Origin: Bacteroidales bacterium | Lineage (GTDB): Bacteria; Bacteroidota; Bacteroidia; Bacteroidales; F082 | Length of the DNA: 64,000 nt | Assembly: GCA_024400425.1 (NCBI GenBank) | Contig: JAKSMV010000005.1 | Span: 1 to 64,000, forward strand | Direction of reading: 5' to 3' | Shown here: positions 1 through 9,174 of the stretch, piece by piece | How the letters are laid out: each line of letters begins with the position of its first letter | Numbering within the stretch: the stretch's first letter is position 1 | Notes under the pieces: model-generated | Told to the model about the DNA's origin: nothing | The model's database searches: none | Seen by the model: the letters and a program-made list of their open reading frames with translations, nothing else | Translations under genes and position numbers: made by a program

Positions 1-124
1 TGCTCAGGAACTTATAAATAAAGTTAAATCAAAGTGTTGCGGAATTAAGGATTTTCTAAAAAATATCGTCAAAGAAGCGACCTTCCATTTTATTTTACTA
101 TTTTTACCGCTCAATTTAAATCAG

Positions 125-841
125 ATGAAAATGAGAATGTTTAAGTGCATGTTGGCGTTGACGATTGTGGTCTTGTTGCTCCCAGCTTGTAACAAAGGCG
201 AAGGCAAGGGTGGAGCAGGTACCATCGAAGGCTATGTGAAACTTGTTCAGCATCCAGACGATGATTATCAGTTGAATACCGATACGGTCAATGCCGCCAA
301 GACCGATGTTTTTATCGTTTATGGCGATGACGAGTTCTATGGCGATGATGTGGAGACCGGCCCCGATGGCTTTTATCGTTTAGAGTATCTGCGCCCTGGC
401 CATTACACCGTGTTCGCCTATTCCACTTTGGCATCGGGCGAGAAAGTGGCTGTCAGCCAGTCGGTTGACATGCCAGTCGGTGCTGTTTTCAAGGCTCCTA
501 CGATTTATATTCATGATGGGAAGGCTTACGGCACCTCTATCGTAAAAGGTAAGGTTCATGCCACCTATTACCACAATGGGACTTATCGTGGCGAAGGTTG
601 GGCCTACGAGCATCGGGTGTATATCCGTAAGGCTGGCCAGAACTTGCATTTCGACGACACCCGTGTCGGTCCCGAGGGCGAGTTCGTATTCCAGAAACTC
701 TTGCCTGGCGATTATGAGGTGTTCACCGTGGATGAGAGTTTTAATGAGGTTCCGAGTTTTATTTTCCAATCCATCCATGTGGATGAGGCAGGAAAAGTGT
801 ATGAACTTGAAAATCAGTTTGATGTAATAATAAATGTTTGA
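125..841 (+). CDS. Lipoprotein with carboxypeptidase-regulatory-like repeats
   Basis: A 238-residue predicted lipoprotein. A hydrophobic signal ends in the lipobox LLPAC with Cys22 as the lipidation site. The mature part holds two similar beta-sandwich-like segments: each has a 'DDTR/DDVETGPDGFY' type turn followed by a 'LRPGHYTVF' or 'LLPGDYEVF' strand. This is the pattern of carboxypeptidase regulatory-like (CarboxypepD_reg/prealbumin-like) domains. It is the first gene of a tightly spaced operon (6 nt to the next gene). The role is unknown; a surface or periplasmic binding function is inference. The preceding 124 bases show no gene and only a weak AT-rich promoter-like stretch. Confidence 0.85.
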   Translation: MKMRMFKCMLALTIVVLLLPACNKGEGKGGAGTIEGYVKLVQHPDDDYQLNTDTVNAAKTDVFIVYGDDEFYGDDVETGPDGFYRLEYLRPGHYTVFAYSTLASGEKVAVSQSVDMPVGAVFKAPTIYIHDGKAYGTSIVKGKVHATYYHNGTYRGEGWAYEHRVYIRKAGQNLHFDDTRVGPEGEFVFQKLLPGDYEVFTVDESFNEVPSFIFQSIHVDEAGKVYELENQFDVIINV

Positions 842-847
842 TAGGTT

Positions 848-1279
848 ATGAAACGCTTTACCTTATTAATAATAATGCTGGTTTTGGGTCTGTGCACCTT
901 CGCTCAATCAGTATCGGAAGGCACTGTGGTGAAACGTGAGCGTCGTAGAGGCATGACCGTGAAGGAATGGAACACGCCCACGGGAAGCAAACAGGCTTTC
1001 TTGGATCATGTGACAACCTACGACTCGCTGGGTCGCAAAATCGAGGAAATCGAATACGCCAGCTATGGACAGAAGTTGCGAGTGGTGAGCGAATATCCCG
1101 CGGGCAGTGGTGTGACAGCCAAGGTGTCGCGCGAGATTGAATATAACGACCGCAATAAAGTGGTGCGTATCCGCAAGTTCGAGTATTATGACGACGGCAC
1201 CAAGAAACGCCAACTCAACTATTATCCTAACGGCAAACTCGAGTCGGTGAAGGTGTTCGAATATATCCCCAAGGACTGA
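848..1279 (+). CDS. Small secreted protein with YD-like strands
   Basis: A 143-residue protein with a clear Sec signal (KRFTLLIIMLVLGLCTFAQ) and a basic mature domain. Motifs such as 'TTYDSLGRKIEEIEY', 'IEYNDRNKVVRIRKFEYY' and 'LNYYPNGKLESVKVFEY' resemble the short beta-hairpin strands of YD/MORN-like (YwqK-type) proteins. No catalytic motif is visible. The next gene starts directly after its stop codon, so the two are probably translated from one mRNA. Periplasmic or cell-surface location is inferred from the signal peptide; no specific function is supported. Confidence 0.8.
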   Translation: MKRFTLLIIMLVLGLCTFAQSVSEGTVVKRERRRGMTVKEWNTPTGSKQAFLDHVTTYDSLGRKIEEIEYASYGQKLRVVSEYPAGSGVTAKVSREIEYNDRNKVVRIRKFEYYDDGTKKRQLNYYPNGKLESVKVFEYIPKD

Positions 1280-2041
1280 ATGGATGGAATCGCCGACATA
1301 GTGCAAGGCATGAAGCCCATCACTTTGGACGAGATGAAATCGGTTCAGCTGATGAACCGCATCGACACGAAGTATGTGGTGACTGACACTCAACTGCGCG
1401 AAATCCTATCGCGCGTTTGTGACTCGTATTATGCCCAAGAGGTTGAAAACAACCGTTTCTCGCCTTACCGCACTTTGTATTATGATACGCCTGAACTGGC
1501 TATGTATATCGCCCACCATAATCGGCATTTGGCACGCGAAAAGGTGCGGGTGCGTACATACGTTGATACCGACCTGACTTTCTGTGAGATAAAACACAAG
1601 AACAACAAAGGTCGCACCCGCAAGGAGCGTATCAAGATGGAACGGGTGGACAATATCGTTGAGAATCCTAACACGGCGGCTTTCTTGGCCGAGCGACAGC
1701 CCTACGAGGTCGAATCCTTGAGGCCTCAGCTGGAGACAGCCTTCAATCGGGTCACCTTGGTGAATTTCGAGAAGACGGAACGTCTCACCATCGATTGCGA
1801 CTTGACCTTCAACGACAAGATGAGCGGAAAGGTGGCCAAGATGGCTCCGCTGGTCGTCATGGAACTCAAACAAGATGGCCGTGCACATTCGCTGCTGAAG
1901 GATGTGTTTTTCGACATGCGTATCAAACCTTTCAAAATCAGCAAATACTGCATCGGCATCTGCCTGACGCGACCCGAGGTGAAACAAAATCGCTTCAAGA
2001 AGAAACTGATGAAAATTGATAAATTGAAAAACCTATGTTGA
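1280..2041 (+). CDS. VTC-domain polyphosphate polymerase-like protein
   Basis: A 253-residue cytosolic protein that reads as a complete VTC domain (triphosphate-tunnel fold). In the yeast Vtc4 family this domain polymerises phosphate from ATP. The basic tunnel residues are all recognisable in order: Lys in 'RIDTKYVV', 'KVRVRTY', 'CEIKHKNNKGRTRKER', 'VVMELK' and 'KISKYCIG'. No SPX or membrane domain is attached; the following DUF4956 protein supplies membrane segments. In Bacteroidota VTC and DUF4956 genes commonly occur side by side, so the product may act with the membrane protein. Whether it makes polyphosphate or another polymer cannot be told from sequence. Confidence 0.85.
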   Translation: MDGIADIVQGMKPITLDEMKSVQLMNRIDTKYVVTDTQLREILSRVCDSYYAQEVENNRFSPYRTLYYDTPELAMYIAHHNRHLAREKVRVRTYVDTDLTFCEIKHKNNKGRTRKERIKMERVDNIVENPNTAAFLAERQPYEVESLRPQLETAFNRVTLVNFEKTERLTIDCDLTFNDKMSGKVAKMAPLVVMELKQDGRAHSLLKDVFFDMRIKPFKISKYCIGICLTRPEVKQNRFKKKLMKIDKLKNLC

Positions 2042-2065
2042 GACACGAAATCTTGCGTCTCTACC
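2041..2065. repeat. Dispersed palindromic repeat between operon genes
   Basis: Between the VTC and DUF4956 genes lies GAGACACG-AAATCTTG-CGTCTC, an imperfect hairpin (one mismatch in the stem) in the 39-nt gap. It belongs to the 'GTAGAGACGC...GCGTCTCTAC' type of palindrome found scattered in many bacterial genomes. A related copy is seen at 12398-12425 inside a coding sequence. Confidence 0.6.
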
Positions 2066-2080
2066 AAAAATCTTAAAAAC

Positions 2081-2806
2081 ATGCTACTGCTTCAACAATT
2101 ACAAGACTTCGATCCCGATATCGCTCGAGAATTTGGTGCGGAAATGGTGAAAACCGATTTCCTTGGCGTTCCGCTCTTCAACTCGTTGAGCTTTTGGACT
2201 TTGCTCCTGCGTTTTGCCTTTAATTTCTTGGTCTGCTGGATTATCATCCGGGGCTTCTACTTCAAGAAATCGCAACGCCGCGACTATTATTTCACCTTCA
2301 TGATGTTTGCAGTCACCATCTTCTTGATTATCACATTGATGGACAATATGAAGATGAATGTGGCCTATGCCCTCGGCTTGTTCGCCATCTTTGGCATGAT
2401 TCGCTATCGAACGGAAACCATTAGGATTAGGGAGATGACCTATCTCTTCATCGTGATGGGCGTCAGCATCCTCAACGGACAGGCCTTGACGGCAAGCTAT
2501 GCCGAACTTCTTATGACCAATGCCTTGATTATCGCTGCAATATGGATTTTCGAAGGCAGCAAGCACATGAAGCATCTTTCGGAAAAAGTCATCCTATACG
2601 ATAAGATTGACTTGGTGAAACATGGCCGTGAAGACGAGCTGAAAGCCGACCTTCAGGAACGCACCGGACTGACGATTGAGAAGATGGAAGTGGGACACAT
2701 CGACTATCTGCGTGATGTCGCCTACATCAAGATTTGGTTCAAACCCATTGAAGGACAGCCTTCAACCATTGGCACTTATACGAAACTGAAGGATTTCAAC
2801 GGTTGA
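2081..2806 (+). CDS. DUF4956 multi-pass membrane protein
   Basis: A 241-residue membrane protein with four or five hydrophobic segments between about residues 28 and 155, among them 'FAFNFLVCWIIIRGFYF', 'FTFMMFAVTIFLIITLM' and 'YLFIVMGVSILNGQALTA'. A soluble C-terminal domain (about 170-241) follows. The 'YALGLFAIFGMIRYRTETI' stretch is characteristic of the DUF4956 family. It sits between the VTC-domain gene and a DUF2490 barrel gene whose start overlaps its stop by 4 nt. A transport or anchoring partner for the VTC enzyme is plausible, but this is inference from neighbourhood only. Confidence 0.88.
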   Translation: MLLLQQLQDFDPDIAREFGAEMVKTDFLGVPLFNSLSFWTLLLRFAFNFLVCWIIIRGFYFKKSQRRDYYFTFMMFAVTIFLIITLMDNMKMNVAYALGLFAIFGMIRYRTETIRIREMTYLFIVMGVSILNGQALTASYAELLMTNALIIAAIWIFEGSKHMKHLSEKVILYDKIDLVKHGREDELKADLQERTGLTIEKMEVGHIDYLRDVAYIKIWFKPIEGQPSTIGTYTKLKDFNG

Positions 2807-3492
2807 GCATGAAACGCAGGTTCCCCATATTGATTCTGCTTTTCGCTTCCTCGGTTCCGCTTTTGGCACAGAGTGAGCGTAACACCGATTTCGGTGCCAT
2901 CGCTTCGGCTGAGTTGTCGGTGGATTTGAAGAACGGTTTTGGCCTTTCGGTGGAGGAGGAGCTTCGCTTTCAAGACAACTGCGCCCAGTTCGACCGTTGG
3001 CTCAACAGCATTGGCGTGGAATATGGTTTTTTGCACAATAGGATGAAAGCGGGTCTGGCCTTTGACTATATCCGACGTTACAACAATGATGGCTATTTCG
3101 AGAATCGAGGGCGCATCGTCGGGTATCTCACTTATGCCGAAACGGTTAGGAATTTTAAGTTCTCACTTCGTACTAAGCTGGTTTCCACGTTTTTCGATGA
3201 GCAGACAGGCGAGCATCGCGTCAACCCTAAAATGTATTGGCGCAACCGGCTTCAGGTGTCGTATCAACGGCCTTATAGCCGCTTCAAATATGCCCTCTCC
3301 GCCGAAATGTTCTGGCTGGTCAATGATCCGAAAAACTGCATTGTTGACAATATCCGCACGGTGGCATCTGTCGATTATCGTCTTACGCGCCGACAATATG
3401 TTTCTGCTTTTGTTCGCATGGAAAACGAAATCCAGGTGAAGCAACCGGTCGATAGGTATTATCTTGGCCTTACCTACAAAGTGAAACTGTAA
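2803..3492 (+). CDS. DUF2490 outer-membrane beta-barrel-like protein
   Basis: A 229-residue protein with a Sec signal (RFPILILLFASSVPLLAQ). It is followed by amphipathic strands rich in alternating aromatic residues ('GLSVEEELRFQDN', 'GVEYGFLHNRMKAGLAFDYIRRY', 'YALSAEMFWL') and ends in 'YYLGLTYKVKL', a C-terminal strand typical of a small barrel. The pattern matches the DUF2490 family of Bacteroidota. The start overlaps the DUF4956 stop (ATGA-type coupling), which makes it the last gene of the five-gene operon. It may provide the outer-membrane part of the VTC/DUF4956 system; this is inference. Confidence 0.82.
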   Translation: MSMKRRFPILILLFASSVPLLAQSERNTDFGAIASAELSVDLKNGFGLSVEEELRFQDNCAQFDRWLNSIGVEYGFLHNRMKAGLAFDYIRRYNNDGYFENRGRIVGYLTYAETVRNFKFSLRTKLVSTFFDEQTGEHRVNPKMYWRNRLQVSYQRPYSRFKYALSAEMFWLVNDPKNCIVDNIRTVASVDYRLTRRQYVSAFVRMENEIQVKQPVDRYYLGLTYKVKL

Positions 3493-3509
3493 GAAGAAAA
3501 AGATTTTGC

Positions 3510-3517
3510 TAATTTTG
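3510..3517 (+). promoter_or_regulatory. Bacteroidota -7 box TAATTTTG for the macroglobulin gene
   Basis: TAATTTTG matches the TAnnTTTG -7 consensus of the Bacteroidota major sigma factor. It lies about 70 nt before the ATG at 3587. A convincing -33 TTTG is not obvious. It separates the macroglobulin gene from the upstream operon. Confidence 0.5.
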
Positions 3518-3586
3518 CGTCATGAATCAAAAATGCCATTTCTGACTTTGAAGAGAATAATCTAATAATCATAAATTTAAGCAATT

Positions 3587-6500
3587 ATGAAAAGAAAAAC
3601 CAATGTTTTGACAGGCATCGTGTTGTTGCTTGTCAGTGTCGTGGCTGTTGGAATGATGTCGTCGTGCAACGACAAGAAAGCTTCCAATTCCATTGTGGAA
3701 CACCTCAAACCCGTTCCGGAGGCTTTGCTGCCGTTTCTGAACAGCTACACTTCGGGTGTGATTGCTCCTGGCGACATTATCCGCGTGAGTTTCAAGGATG
3801 CGAGCGAACTGAAACTGAAATATGGCGAGACGCTGCCAAATAAATTGTTCGAGTTCAAGCCTTCGCTGAATGGTAAAGCCATTTGGATTGACGAGCAAAC
3901 TGTTGGTTTCCAGTATGATAAAATCGACGATACGAAGCAATACGTTTGCAGTTTCAAGGCCGCTGAAATTTTAGACGTGCCTTCCGATATGACTTTGGAT
4001 TTCGGTTTCGGCGTGCGTCGTCAGAACTTCGGTTTGGTTGCGGTGATTCCAAATTATGGACCGAATGATGAAGTCACTTTCAACCTTCGCGTCGCTTTTT
4101 CGAATCCCGTTGATGACGGACAGGTTCTTTCGGTCTTCGAGAATAGTTTCGTGAACGAATACGGCTTGACCGCTACTGCATTGGGCAACAATTTGTTTGA
4201 CATTCAAATGAACAATGTGCGCCGTGGCGAAAGCGAATCGACTATCAAACTGTCAATGAACGGAAAATCATTGGGTTGCAACACGTTGATTGAACGTCAG
4301 TTGGTGGTTTGCGCCAGAGGCGATTTCAAGCCCATTCAGTTCGACGTTGAAAAAGGTGCCAGCCATGCTACGCTTTATTTTTCCGAACCGCTGAAGCCAA
4401 ACCAGAACCTCGACGGCTTCGTTACTTTCGACCCTCAGATTGGCTATCGCGCTGACATAAAGGACAATAAGATTGACTTTTATTTCGATAAGAGCAACCT
4501 CTACAACTATCAGTTGAAGGAGATGAACATGCAGGTGAATGCAGGCCTCCGCAATGCCGATAATGTGGCCATGCCTGATGAAGCTTCTTATGATTTTGAC
4601 CTCACCGAAGACTTGCCTATGGTGCGTTGGACTTGCGAAGGCAACATCATCCCTGATGTGGACGAAACCACGGTCTATTTCGATGCTGTTTGCCTTAATT
4701 CTGTGACGCTTAGGATTATACGTATTTTTGACGACAATATCCTTGGTTTCTTGCAGGACAATGACTTGGATGTGATCTACGGCATTCGCAAAGCCGGTCG
4801 CCTCGAAAAGAAGGTGCGCCTTGAAATCGAGAATCCTAATCCTACGCAATGGAAGACTTTCCCGATTGTGCTTTCTGATTATATCACGGTGGAAAAAGGC
4901 GGAATGTATCAGCTGACTCTCGACTTCGGTCCGCAAGACTACGCTTTTGCTACTGATGAAATGAAGACTGCCGTCACCGAAAATGAGATGCGCGAAGCCG
5001 CTTATTGGGATGGACAAGCCTATGATTATAAGGAATATAACTATAATGGCGATTGGAACGACCCCAACGGCTTCTGCTATTATAACGACGTGGAAATCAA
5101 GAAGAACATTGTCGTTTCCGATTTGGCTGTGACCGCCAAGATGGGTCGTGATGATAGGGCTGACGTGTTTGTCTATAATATTTCGGATGCCAAGCCTGCC
5201 CAAGGTGCAACGGTGACGGCCTATAATTTCCAACGTCAGGAACTCGTTTCAGCAGCTACGGATGCTCAGGGTCATGTGAGTTTGTCGTGTGCCAACCGTC
5301 CAGCTTTCATCGTGGCAACCGATAATAAGGGTAGCCGCTCGGTCATCAAGACGACGAATGGCAATGCGCTGTCGTACAGCAAGTTTGATGTCGGTGGCGA
5401 AGCTGTCGAAAAGGGCATTGCTGGCTTTGCCTACACCAATCGCGGGGTGTGGCGCCCAGGCGACGAGTTGCAACTCAACCTCATGCTCAGCGATGTTGAT
5501 GCCCAAATCCCCGACAACTATCCTGTGGTGCTCGAAGTCTATGATGCCTCGGCTCGCCTCTATGCCAAACAGTCGAAGTCGAATGCGGTGAATGGCGTCT
5601 ATTGCTTCAATATCCCGACTTTGCCTTCAGATGAGACAGGTTTGTGGACGGCCAAGTTCAAGGTCGGTACCACCGTTATCACCAAGACTTTGAGAGTGGA
5701 AACCGTGAAACCTAACCGTTTGGAAATCATTATGGACACGCCAGATGTCGTGAGCATTACCAACAGTGAAACCGTGACTTTGACCTCGAAGTGGCTCAAC
5801 GGCATGAAGGCTTCGGGCCTGAAAGCCGAGGTGGATGCCAAGGTTCGCCAGGGAACGACTTCGTTCAAGAATTTCGCCGACTATACTTTCGTGAACGAAA
5901 CAGAGTCGTTCTATCCTGAAGAGATTTCGGTCTATAGCGGTTCGCTCAGTGGCGATGGTAGCGCCCCTGTCGGTTTTGCTCCTTTCAAAGACATCTCCTC
6001 GTCGCAGATGCTGGATGCCACCTTCACTATTAAGGTTTTTGAGCAAAGCGGCGATTTCAGCATCACTTCGCAGCGTGTGAAACTCTCGCCTTGTGCCAAT
6101 TACATCGGTGTCGCATTGCCCGAAACCCAATCGAAATATGGCAGTTACTACGATACGGGCAAGGATTGGCAATTCAATGTAGCTGTGGTGCGCGAAAACG
6201 GTTCGTTGAATCAATCCACCATTTCGCTGGATTATGCCCTCTATAAACTCGATTCTTATTGGTGGTGGTCGAGCGAAGACTCTTACGACCTTCAACGCTA
6301 TGCTTCAGGAACTTACAAACGTCCGGTGCAGAACGGCACCTTGTCGTGCAATGGCAAGACGACACTCACTTTCAATATTCCTAACGACAAATGGGGCAAT
6401 TACCTCCTTGTGGTTGACGACCCGACCTCGAACAGCCGTTTCGCCAAGGTCATTTGCTTCGACTGGGGCAGTGGTGCCATCCATTCCAACTCGGCTTCGG

Positions 6501-9094
6501 GTGCTCCTGCGCAACTCTCGATGTGCGCTACCAAGGATACCTATAATGTGGGCGAAAACATCGTCGTTAATTTCCCTGCCAACGAGCAAGCCAAGGCTTT
6601 GGTGACTGTCGAAGCCAACGATAAAGTGATGCAAAACATGTATCTCGACAAACTTGGAACGGAGGGCAAGGTTGAAATCAAGGCTACGGAAGAGATGATT
6701 CCTAATGTGTATGTCTATGTCGCCTTGATTCAGCCTCATGATGCTGACAACGATATGCCGGTCCGCATGTATGGTGTGGTCCCTGTCAAGGTGGAGAACA
6801 AAGACCTCGAGCTGAAACCGACGGTTTCGGTTCCCGAGACGTCAAACACCAATAAGACCGTGAACGTGAAGGTGGGCGAAAGTAATGGCAAAGCCATGAC
6901 CTACACCTTGGCCGTTGTTGACGAAGGCATCTTGGGCTTGACCAATTTCGCTACGCCTAACCCATATCGTTACTTCAACAGCAAGCAGTCGCTTGAAGTG
7001 CGCACTTGGGACAACTACGCCAGTGTGATTGACGCTTTCAGTGGTGAGCTTGGCTCGGTGTATGCCGTCGGCGGCGATGGCATCATCAATCAGGAAATCA
7101 CTTTGGATAATCGCTTCAAGGCTTATGCTGTCACTTTGGGACCTTTCGAACTGAAGGCGGGCGCCACCAATAACCATGAATTTGTGGTGCCTCAATGCTC
7201 TGGTGCACTGCGTTTTATGGTGGTAGCCAAGAGTGGCGAAAAGTCGTTTGGTTCGGCTGAAAAACAGATGAAAGTCATCGACCCAATCACACTCTATCCT
7301 GCCGCTCCACGCGTTGCTGCCCCTGGCGATGAACTGACACTAAAACTGCAAGTGCTTTCGCCTATTTTGAAAGGCAAGACTTTGAATGTCAAGGTAGAGA
7401 ACAAAAACCTGACTTCTGTCGGCGCACTGCCAACATCGGTCAGTATTGATAACGATGGCGAAGGCATGATTGCCATGAACGTGAAAGTCGATGATGTGCT
7501 TGACAATGCTGTCTTGAAAGTTATCGTTTCGCAAGGCAACTATTCGGCCGAGAGCACGACGGAAATTCCGATTCGTATGCCGTATGCTGAGCGTAGAAAT
7601 GTGATTACCAAGGAGATAGAAGCCAATGCAAGCCTTGATGTCCCAGTTGCTGTTGAAGGTATGCGCGGCACACAATCAGGTAAGATATTGTTGTCGAACA
7701 TGGTTCCTGTTGACCTGTTCAGCCGCCTCGATTTCCTGACATCCTATCCTCACGGTTGCCTTGAGCAAATCACCTCAAAGGCCTTCCCGCAACTCTATCT
7801 GAACTATTTCGTGCAGCAGAGCGACGATGACATCGCCAAGATGAAGGCCAATGTGGAAACGGTCATCGCTGACTTGCGCTCCTACCAGAAGTCGGACAAC
7901 TCGCTGACCAACTGGGTGGGTGGCACTTACGTCGATCCGTGGACTGAAATCTATGCGCTCCATTTCTTGGTGGAAGCCCAAAAGCAAGGTTTTGTTGTTC
8001 CTGAATATTTCACCGATGGCCTCTTGAAATATCAAGGCGAAAAGGCAAAGAAATGGAACAGCAACCCTGACTTCAAGCAAGGCGAAACCATTCAGGCCTA
8101 CCGCCTGTTTGTGTTGGCTTTGGCTGGAAAGTCGGAGATGGGAGCCATGAACCGCTTCAAGGAACTTGAACTCAACTATTCGCTCTCGAAAGCCTTGATT
8201 GCCGCCGCCTTCGCACAAGTCGGTAAGGCAACGGTGGCCCAGAATATTTTGCCTCAAGTGTCCGAAGGTGAACACATGTCCGACTACTACACCTCGTTTG
8301 GTTCGGTCACCCGCGACCTTGCTTTCGTGACCTACGCACAAATGCTTTGCGGTCGTGATAAGGAAGCCGTTCAAGGCAATATCAACGAATTGTGTGGTAT
8401 CCTCAACAGCGACCAATGGTTGGATACACAATCCACGGCATTTGCCCTTTTCGTGTTGGGCAAATATGCAGAAGTCAATAAGTTGACGAATGCTAACCTT
8501 TCGGCTGTCGTCACGGTGAATGGTGAAGAAAAAACACTGAATAGCAATCTGGCTTCGGTCGGCCTCGATTTTGTTCCAAACATTGGCAACAATTCGGTCA
8601 AAATCAAGAATAACTCCGACCAGAAGATTGTCGCTTCGTTGTTTACCAAGTCGTCGGTGGCCGAATACGAAACCACCGAGAATGGCAACTTCATCCGTAT
8701 GAAAGTCAACTATTTCGACAAGAGCGGAAAACCTATCAATGTCACTTCGATGCAACAAGGTACCGACTTTGTGGTTGAGATGACGGTTGAAAATCCAAGT
8801 GAATATCAAGTCACTGAATTGGCCTTGTCGTATTATCTCGCTTCGGGTTGGGAGATTGTCAACGACCGCTTGATGGGCGACGGTTCGGGCAACGAAGGCG
8901 CCAAGCACATCGACCTCCGTGACGACCGTGCCTATTTCTATTTCGACCTGATGCCGAAGACGAAGAAGACCTTCACCTTGAAACTGAATGCCACCTACGA
9001 AGGCAATTACATGATTCCAGCCGTGCGTTGCGAAGACATGTATAACGCTGCTATCTATTATGTGATTCCTGCCCGTGGTTGCGTGGTGAAGTAA
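3587..9094 (+). CDS. Bacterial alpha-2-macroglobulin family lipoprotein
   Basis: An 1835-residue protein with a lipobox (GMMSSC, Cys27) that should anchor it to a membrane facing the periplasm. The long array of beta-sandwich macroglobulin-like domains contains an MG-type 'AYTNRGVWRPGDELQLNLML' segment near residue 610 and an A2M 'YTLAVVDEGILGLTNF' segment near 1105. The thioester motif HGCLEQ is intact, with Cys1391 and Gln1394, followed by an alpha-helical thioester domain. In the family, proteolytic cleavage exposes the thioester, which covalently traps the protease. The next gene is penicillin-binding protein 1C, the same pairing as yfhM/pbpC in enterobacteria. Length and order fit an intact protein. 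Confidence 0.95.
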   Translation: MKRKTNVLTGIVLLLVSVVAVGMMSSCNDKKASNSIVEHLKPVPEALLPFLNSYTSGVIAPGDIIRVSFKDASELKLKYGETLPNKLFEFKPSLNGKAIWIDEQTVGFQYDKIDDTKQYVCSFKAAEILDVPSDMTLDFGFGVRRQNFGLVAVIPNYGPNDEVTFNLRVAFSNPVDDGQVLSVFENSFVNEYGLTATALGNNLFDIQMNNVRRGESESTIKLSMNGKSLGCNTLIERQLVVCARGDFKPIQFDVEKGASHATLYFSEPLKPNQNLDGFVTFDPQIGYRADIKDNKIDFYFDKSNLYNYQLKEMNMQVNAGLRNADNVAMPDEASYDFDLTEDLPMVRWTCEGNIIPDVDETTVYFDAVCLNSVTLRIIRIFDDNILGFLQDNDLDVIYGIRKAGRLEKKVRLEIENPNPTQWKTFPIVLSDYITVEKGGMYQLTLDFGPQDYAFATDEMKTAVTENEMREAAYWDGQAYDYKEYNYNGDWNDPNGFCYYNDVEIKKNIVVSDLAVTAKMGRDDRADVFVYNISDAKPAQGATVTAYNFQRQELVSAATDAQGHVSLSCANRPAFIVATDNKGSRSVIKTTNGNALSYSKFDVGGEAVEKGIAGFAYTNRGVWRPGDELQLNLMLSDVDAQIPDNYPVVLEVYDASARLYAKQSKSNAVNGVYCFNIPTLPSDETGLWTAKFKVGTTVITKTLRVETVKPNRLEIIMDTPDVVSITNSETVTLTSKWLNGMKASGLKAEVDAKVRQGTTSFKNFADYTFVNETESFYPEEISVYSGSLSGDGSAPVGFAPFKDISSSQMLDATFTIKVFEQSGDFSITSQRVKLSPCANYIGVALPETQSKYGSYYDTGKDWQFNVAVVRENGSLNQSTISLDYALYKLDSYWWWSSEDSYDLQRYASGTYKRPVQNGTLSCNGKTTLTFNIPNDKWGNYLLVVDDPTSNSRFAKVICFDWGSGAIHSNSASGAPAQLSMCATKDTYNVGENIVVNFPANEQAKALVTVEANDKVMQNMYLDKLGTEGKVEIKATEEMIPNVYVYVALIQPHDADNDMPVRMYGVVPVKVENKDLELKPTVSVPETSNTNKTVNVKVGESNGKAMTYTLAVVDEGILGLTNFATPNPYRYFNSKQSLEVRTWDNYASVIDAFSGELGSVYAVGGDGIINQEITLDNRFKAYAVTLGPFELKAGATNNHEFVVPQCSGALRFMVVAKSGEKSFGSAEKQMKVIDPITLYPAAPRVAAPGDELTLKLQVLSPILKGKTLNVKVENKNLTSVGALPTSVSIDNDGEGMIAMNVKVDDVLDNAVLKVIVSQGNYSAESTTEIPIRMPYAERRNVITKEIEANASLDVPVAVEGMRGTQSGKILLSNMVPVDLFSRLDFLTSYPHGCLEQITSKAFPQLYLNYFVQQSDDDIAKMKANVETVIADLRSYQKSDNSLTNWVGGTYVDPWTEIYALHFLVEAQKQGFVVPEYFTDGLLKYQGEKAKKWNSNPDFKQGETIQAYRLFVLALAGKSEMGAMNRFKELELNYSLSKALIAAAFAQVGKATVAQNILPQVSEGEHMSDYYTSFGSVTRDLAFVTYAQMLCGRDKEAVQGNINELCGILNSDQWLDTQSTAFALFVLGKYAEVNKLTNANLSAVVTVNGEEKTLNSNLASVGLDFVPNIGNNSVKIKNNSDQKIVASLFTKSSVAEYETTENGNFIRMKVNYFDKSGKPINVTSMQQGTDFVVEMTVENPSEYQVTELALSYYLASGWEIVNDRLMGDGSGNEGAKHIDLRDDRAYFYFDLMPKTKKTFTLKLNATYEGNYMIPAVRCEDMYNAAIYYVIPARGCVVK

Positions 9095-9116
9095 GCGATT
9101 GTGCGTTTGAAGAAAT

Positions 9117-9151
9117 AATGTCCGAAAGCGGGAAACTGCCTTTCGGACATT
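9117..9151 (+). terminator. Intrinsic-type hairpin after the macroglobulin gene
   Basis: A perfect 12-bp stem (AATGTCCGAAAG paired with CTTTCGGACATT, loop of 11 nt) followed by GTTTTG. It ends 6 nt before the pbpC -7 box, so the 3' arm lies in the spacer of that promoter. Confidence 0.7.
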
Positions 9152-9157
9152 GTTTTG

Positions 9158-9165
9158 TAGTTTTG
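9158..9165 (+). promoter_or_regulatory. -7 box TAGTTTTG for pbpC
   Basis: TAGTTTTG matches TAnnTTTG. The ATG of pbpC follows only 9 nt after the box, so the transcript would be almost leaderless if this promoter is used. The -33 region falls inside the upstream hairpin. Confidence 0.6.
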
Positions 9166-9174
9166 CATCTATAA

